DNA from: CAYRHS01 sp964424125
Lineage (GTDB): Bacteria; Actinomycetota; Acidimicrobiia; IMCC26256; JAOSJL01
Direction of reading: 5' to 3'
DNA: 8,523 nt
Assembly (NCBI GenBank): GCA_964424125.1
Contig: CAYRHS010000139.1
Coordinates: 1-8,523 of the forward strand
Shown here: piece after piece, positions 7,206 through 8,523 of the stretch
Layout: each line of letters opens with the position of its first letter
Numbering within the stretch: the stretch's first letter is position 1
The notes under the pieces: generated by a model
Database searches by the model: none
Seen by the model: the letters and a program-made list of their open reading frames with translations, nothing else
Told to the model about the DNA's origin: nothing
Position numbers and translations under genes: made by a program

Positions 7206-7231
7206 AGTACTGGTCCGTACGTTGCTGTCAA
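7204..7231 (-). promoter_or_regulatory. sigma-70-like promoter of the Liv operon
   Basis: On the - strand, a perfect TTGACA -35 box (7231-7226) is followed after 16 nt by TACTGT (7209-7204). TACTGT fits the relaxed actinobacterial -10 consensus TANNNT. Predicted transcription starts near 7197, leaving a leader of about 20 nt before the ATG at 7174. Its placement upstream of the first gene of the operon supports it. Confidence 0.6.
7207..7220. promoter_or_regulatory. imperfect palindrome within the promoter spacer
   Basis: GTAC (7207-7210) and GTAC (7217-7220) flank TGGTCC. Aligned with its reverse complement, the 14-mer agrees at 10 positions. It lies almost entirely between the -35 and -10 boxes of the Liv promoter and could be a second regulator site next to the 7192-7205 palindrome. 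GTAC is self-complementary, so part of the symmetry is trivial. Confidence 0.25.
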
Positions 7232-7246
7232 GCCGGAGCGGGGGAG

Positions 7247-7262
7247 CCGCGCCTCCGCGCCT
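7247..7262. repeat. two tandem copies of an 8-bp unit
   Basis: CCGCGCCT occurs twice in a row in the divergent intergenic region and is followed by CC. It is upstream of both genes and has no assigned role. In GC-rich DNA this may be simple slippage. Confidence 0.35.
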
Positions 7263-7303
7263 CCAAGCCGACGAGTCTTCTCCTCTGCTCTTCTCCACAG
7301 ACG

Positions 7304-7332
7304 TCTTTTGTTCTAGGTTGAAGGAATATTTT
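7304..7332 (+). promoter_or_regulatory. AT-rich island, possible promoter of the AveC-like gene
   Basis: This is the only AT-rich stretch in the 240-bp intergenic region and lies about 85-110 bp upstream of the AveC-like start. It contains TATTTT (7327-7332) and AATATT (7325-7330), which could serve as -10 elements. No convincing -35 box is found at 16-18 nt upstream, so the exact promoter is undefined. The rest of the intergenic region between here and the start shows nothing beyond the ribosome binding site. Confidence 0.3.
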
Positions 7333-7398
7333 CGAGCCAGATCTGGGTCGTTAAGCGCCCCGGAGCGATTGGCGACAGCCACAGGCACACGTGAGATC

Positions 7399-7410
7399 GA
7401 GGACAGGGGG
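7399..7410 (+). promoter_or_regulatory. ribosome binding site that fixes the AveC-like start
   Basis: GAGG (7399-7402) and AGGGGG (7405-7410) precede the ATG at 7415, the latter with a 4-nt gap. The alternative in-frame GTG at 7391 has no purine-rich site upstream, so the ATG is preferred. Confidence 0.5.
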
Positions 7411-7414
7411 CCCG

Positions 7415-8461
7415 ATGGCGGACGTCAGCACCACGAATACGGTCTCGGCCCTACGCACGGCAAAGGAACGACCCCCGGAACGGACGATGGTCGTCCGTTG
7501 GTGGGCGGTCTTGGGCGCTGCGTTCATCCTCTTCGAGCTTTACCTCTACACACGGTGGATCGTCTCGGGGAACGCAACGCCGAACCGGGGTGGTGCGTCG
7601 GCCGCACCGGGCTGGATGCACGCGGCCGTGTGGATCCACGTCGCTCTCGGGATCGTCGCGCTCGCTGGGTGGTTCTGGTGGTACCTCGTTCGGCCGTGGC
7701 GGCGGGAGCGGAGAATCACGAGCGACGGCTTGCTGATGCTCGGCTGCATGACCGCCTTCTGGGGCGACCTCGCGGCCAACTACTTCCGGTACTGGGTCGT
7801 CTACCCGACCGTCTGGCCGAACCTCGGAGCCTGGTACAACTTCATCCCCTTCTGGCAGACGCCGCGAGGACAGCTGCAGGTCGAGGCGACCATCTTCTTC
7901 CTGCCGATGTACGCGGTGTGCATGTTCGGCTTCACCAGCATCGCGTGTGCAGCGATGCGTCGGATCAAAGTACGCCGCCCACAAACCTCCAAGATCGCGC
8001 TGTTCCTCGTCGCCTGGCTGATCATGGCCCTCGTCGATCTCGTTCTCGAGATCTTCTGGGTTCGCTTGGGGCTGTTCATCTATCCGGGCACGATCGACGC
8101 TCTGACCCTCTTCAACGGCCACTACTACCAGTTCCCGATCTACGAGGCCGTGTTCTGGGGACTCGGGTGGGCGATCCTCTCCTCTGTGCGCTTCTTCCGC
8201 AACGACCGCGGCGAGACGGTGGTCGAGCGGGGCGTGAGCAAGCTCCGAACCTCGCAACGCCAGAAGACCGTGCTCCGGTTCCTGGCGCTAGCCGCCGTGG
8301 CCAACCTCTCCCTCCTCAACTACAACCTGATCACCGCACTGATCGCGACCCAGGCCTCCGACTGGCCCAAGGACGTCACGTCACGTCCCTACTTCGGGTA
8401 CGGCCTGTGCGGACCCGACGCCGAAAACGCCTGTCCCGACGGGACCGCCGAGGAGAGGTAA
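7415..8461 (+). CDS. AveC-like (spirocyclase AveC family) membrane protein
   Basis: This 348-residue polytopic membrane protein resembles the AveC family. AveC of Streptomyces avermitilis carries out dehydration and spiroketal formation in avermectin biosynthesis, but most actinobacterial homologues sit outside polyketide clusters and have no known reaction. About seven hydrophobic segments are visible (roughly 30-48, 70-91, 104-122, 155-178, 193-215, 240-258, 285-308). Family-like features are RPWRRERRITSDGLL (93-107), a conserved WYNFIPFW (140-147), FRNDRGETVVERG (261-273) and a C-terminal GLCG (330-333) followed by a second cysteine (C340). The start at ATG 7415 is chosen for its ribosome binding site; GTG at 7391 would add eight residues. 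The gene diverges from the Liv operon. No polyketide synthase is nearby, so a spirocyclase reaction should not be assumed. Family recognition is from remembered homologues, without a search. Confidence 0.75.
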   Translation: MADVSTTNTVSALRTAKERPPERTMVVRWWAVLGAAFILFELYLYTRWIVSGNATPNRGGASAAPGWMHAAVWIHVALGIVALAGWFWWYLVRPWRRERRITSDGLLMLGCMTAFWGDLAANYFRYWVVYPTVWPNLGAWYNFIPFWQTPRGQLQVEATIFFLPMYAVCMFGFTSIACAAMRRIKVRRPQTSKIALFLVAWLIMALVDLVLEIFWVRLGLFIYPGTIDALTLFNGHYYQFPIYEAVFWGLGWAILSSVRFFRNDRGETVVERGVSKLRTSQRQKTVLRFLALAAVANLSLLNYNLITALIATQASDWPKDVTSRPYFGYGLCGPDAENACPDGTAEER

Positions 8462-8523
8462 GCGGCCCGTCCATCACCGTGGGGGATCTTCCGGGTCAGC
8501 CGTTGACGGGACGCGATTGAACC
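8462..8523. other. 3' flank of the AveC-like gene, no gene seen
   Basis: No convincing coding start or terminator is visible. A GTG at 8479 opens only 13 codons before TGA at 8518-8520. The arms CCCGTC (8466-8471) and GACGGG (8505-8510) are complementary but 33 nt apart, and no T-tract follows. Confidence 0.4.

Noticed and set aside
7175..7231. TTG start at 7231 for the binding-protein gene
   Set aside because: It would put 19 residues before the signal peptide and coincides with the -35 box. The ATG at 7174 is followed directly by the signal peptide.
7310..7315. GTTCTA, resembling half of a KstR (cholesterol regulator) operator
   Set aside because: The matching other half is absent at the required spacing, so there is no support for KstR control.
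8433..8445. Inverted repeat GTCCC-GAC-GGGAC
   Set aside because: It lies inside the AveC-like coding region before the stop and lacks a T-tract, so it is not a terminator.
8466..8510. Complementary arms CCCGTC and GACGGG after the AveC-like gene
   Set aside because: A 33-nt loop and no T-tract make a functional terminator unlikely.
7222..8520. 432-codon open frame on the + strand overlapping the AveC-like gene
   Set aside because: It is an out-of-frame shadow: arginine-rich, no membrane segments, while the other frame gives a coherent polytopic protein with family motifs.

Overview
The window is about 8.5 kb of GC-rich, gene-dense bacterial DNA with very high GC at third codon positions, 4-bp ATGA gene overlaps and a Liv-type transporter with actinobacterial character. 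Together with the AveC-family membrane protein, this suggests an actinobacterium, possibly an uncultured or little-studied lineage. The taxonomic call is inference only. No rRNA, tRNA, CRISPR array, insertion sequence or phage gene was seen.

Region 1 (1-2500, + strand) is a translationally coupled pair: a von Willebrand A (VWA) protein of the NorD/CbbO type and a MoxR-class AAA+ ATPase of the NorQ/CbbQ type. Such pairs act together as a chaperone or activase that remodels or metallates a partner enzyme (nitric oxide reductase for NorQD, Rubisco for CbbQO). The partner is not in the window and probably lies upstream, since the first bases read like the tail of a gene overlapping the VWA gene. 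A linker in the VWA gene has codon-position statistics that fit a different reading frame, suggesting two compensating indels or an assembly error.

Region 2 (2508-7174, - strand) is a compact operon for a Liv/HAAT-family ABC importer, read from right to left: a lipoprotein solute-binding protein, a 901-residue polypeptide fusing both permease domains (LivH and LivM) to an ATPase (LivG), and a separate LivF ATPase. The operon ends tail-to-tail with the AAA+ gene, with only 7 bp between the stop codons. A small perfect inverted repeat covers both stops.

Region 3 (7175-7414) is a 240-bp divergent intergenic region. It carries a good sigma-70-like promoter for the transporter (TTGACA, 16-nt spacer, TACTGT) with a perfect 6-bp-arm palindrome at the expected start site, which is a strong candidate operator.

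Region 4 (7415-8461, + strand) is a polytopic membrane protein that I recognise as an AveC-like (spirocyclase AveC family) protein. No polyketide synthase gene is visible. The transporter and the AveC-like gene diverge from one control region, so co-regulation around an unknown, possibly hydrophobic or aromatic, substrate is a reasonable but untested hypothesis. The last 62 bp hold no recognisable gene.
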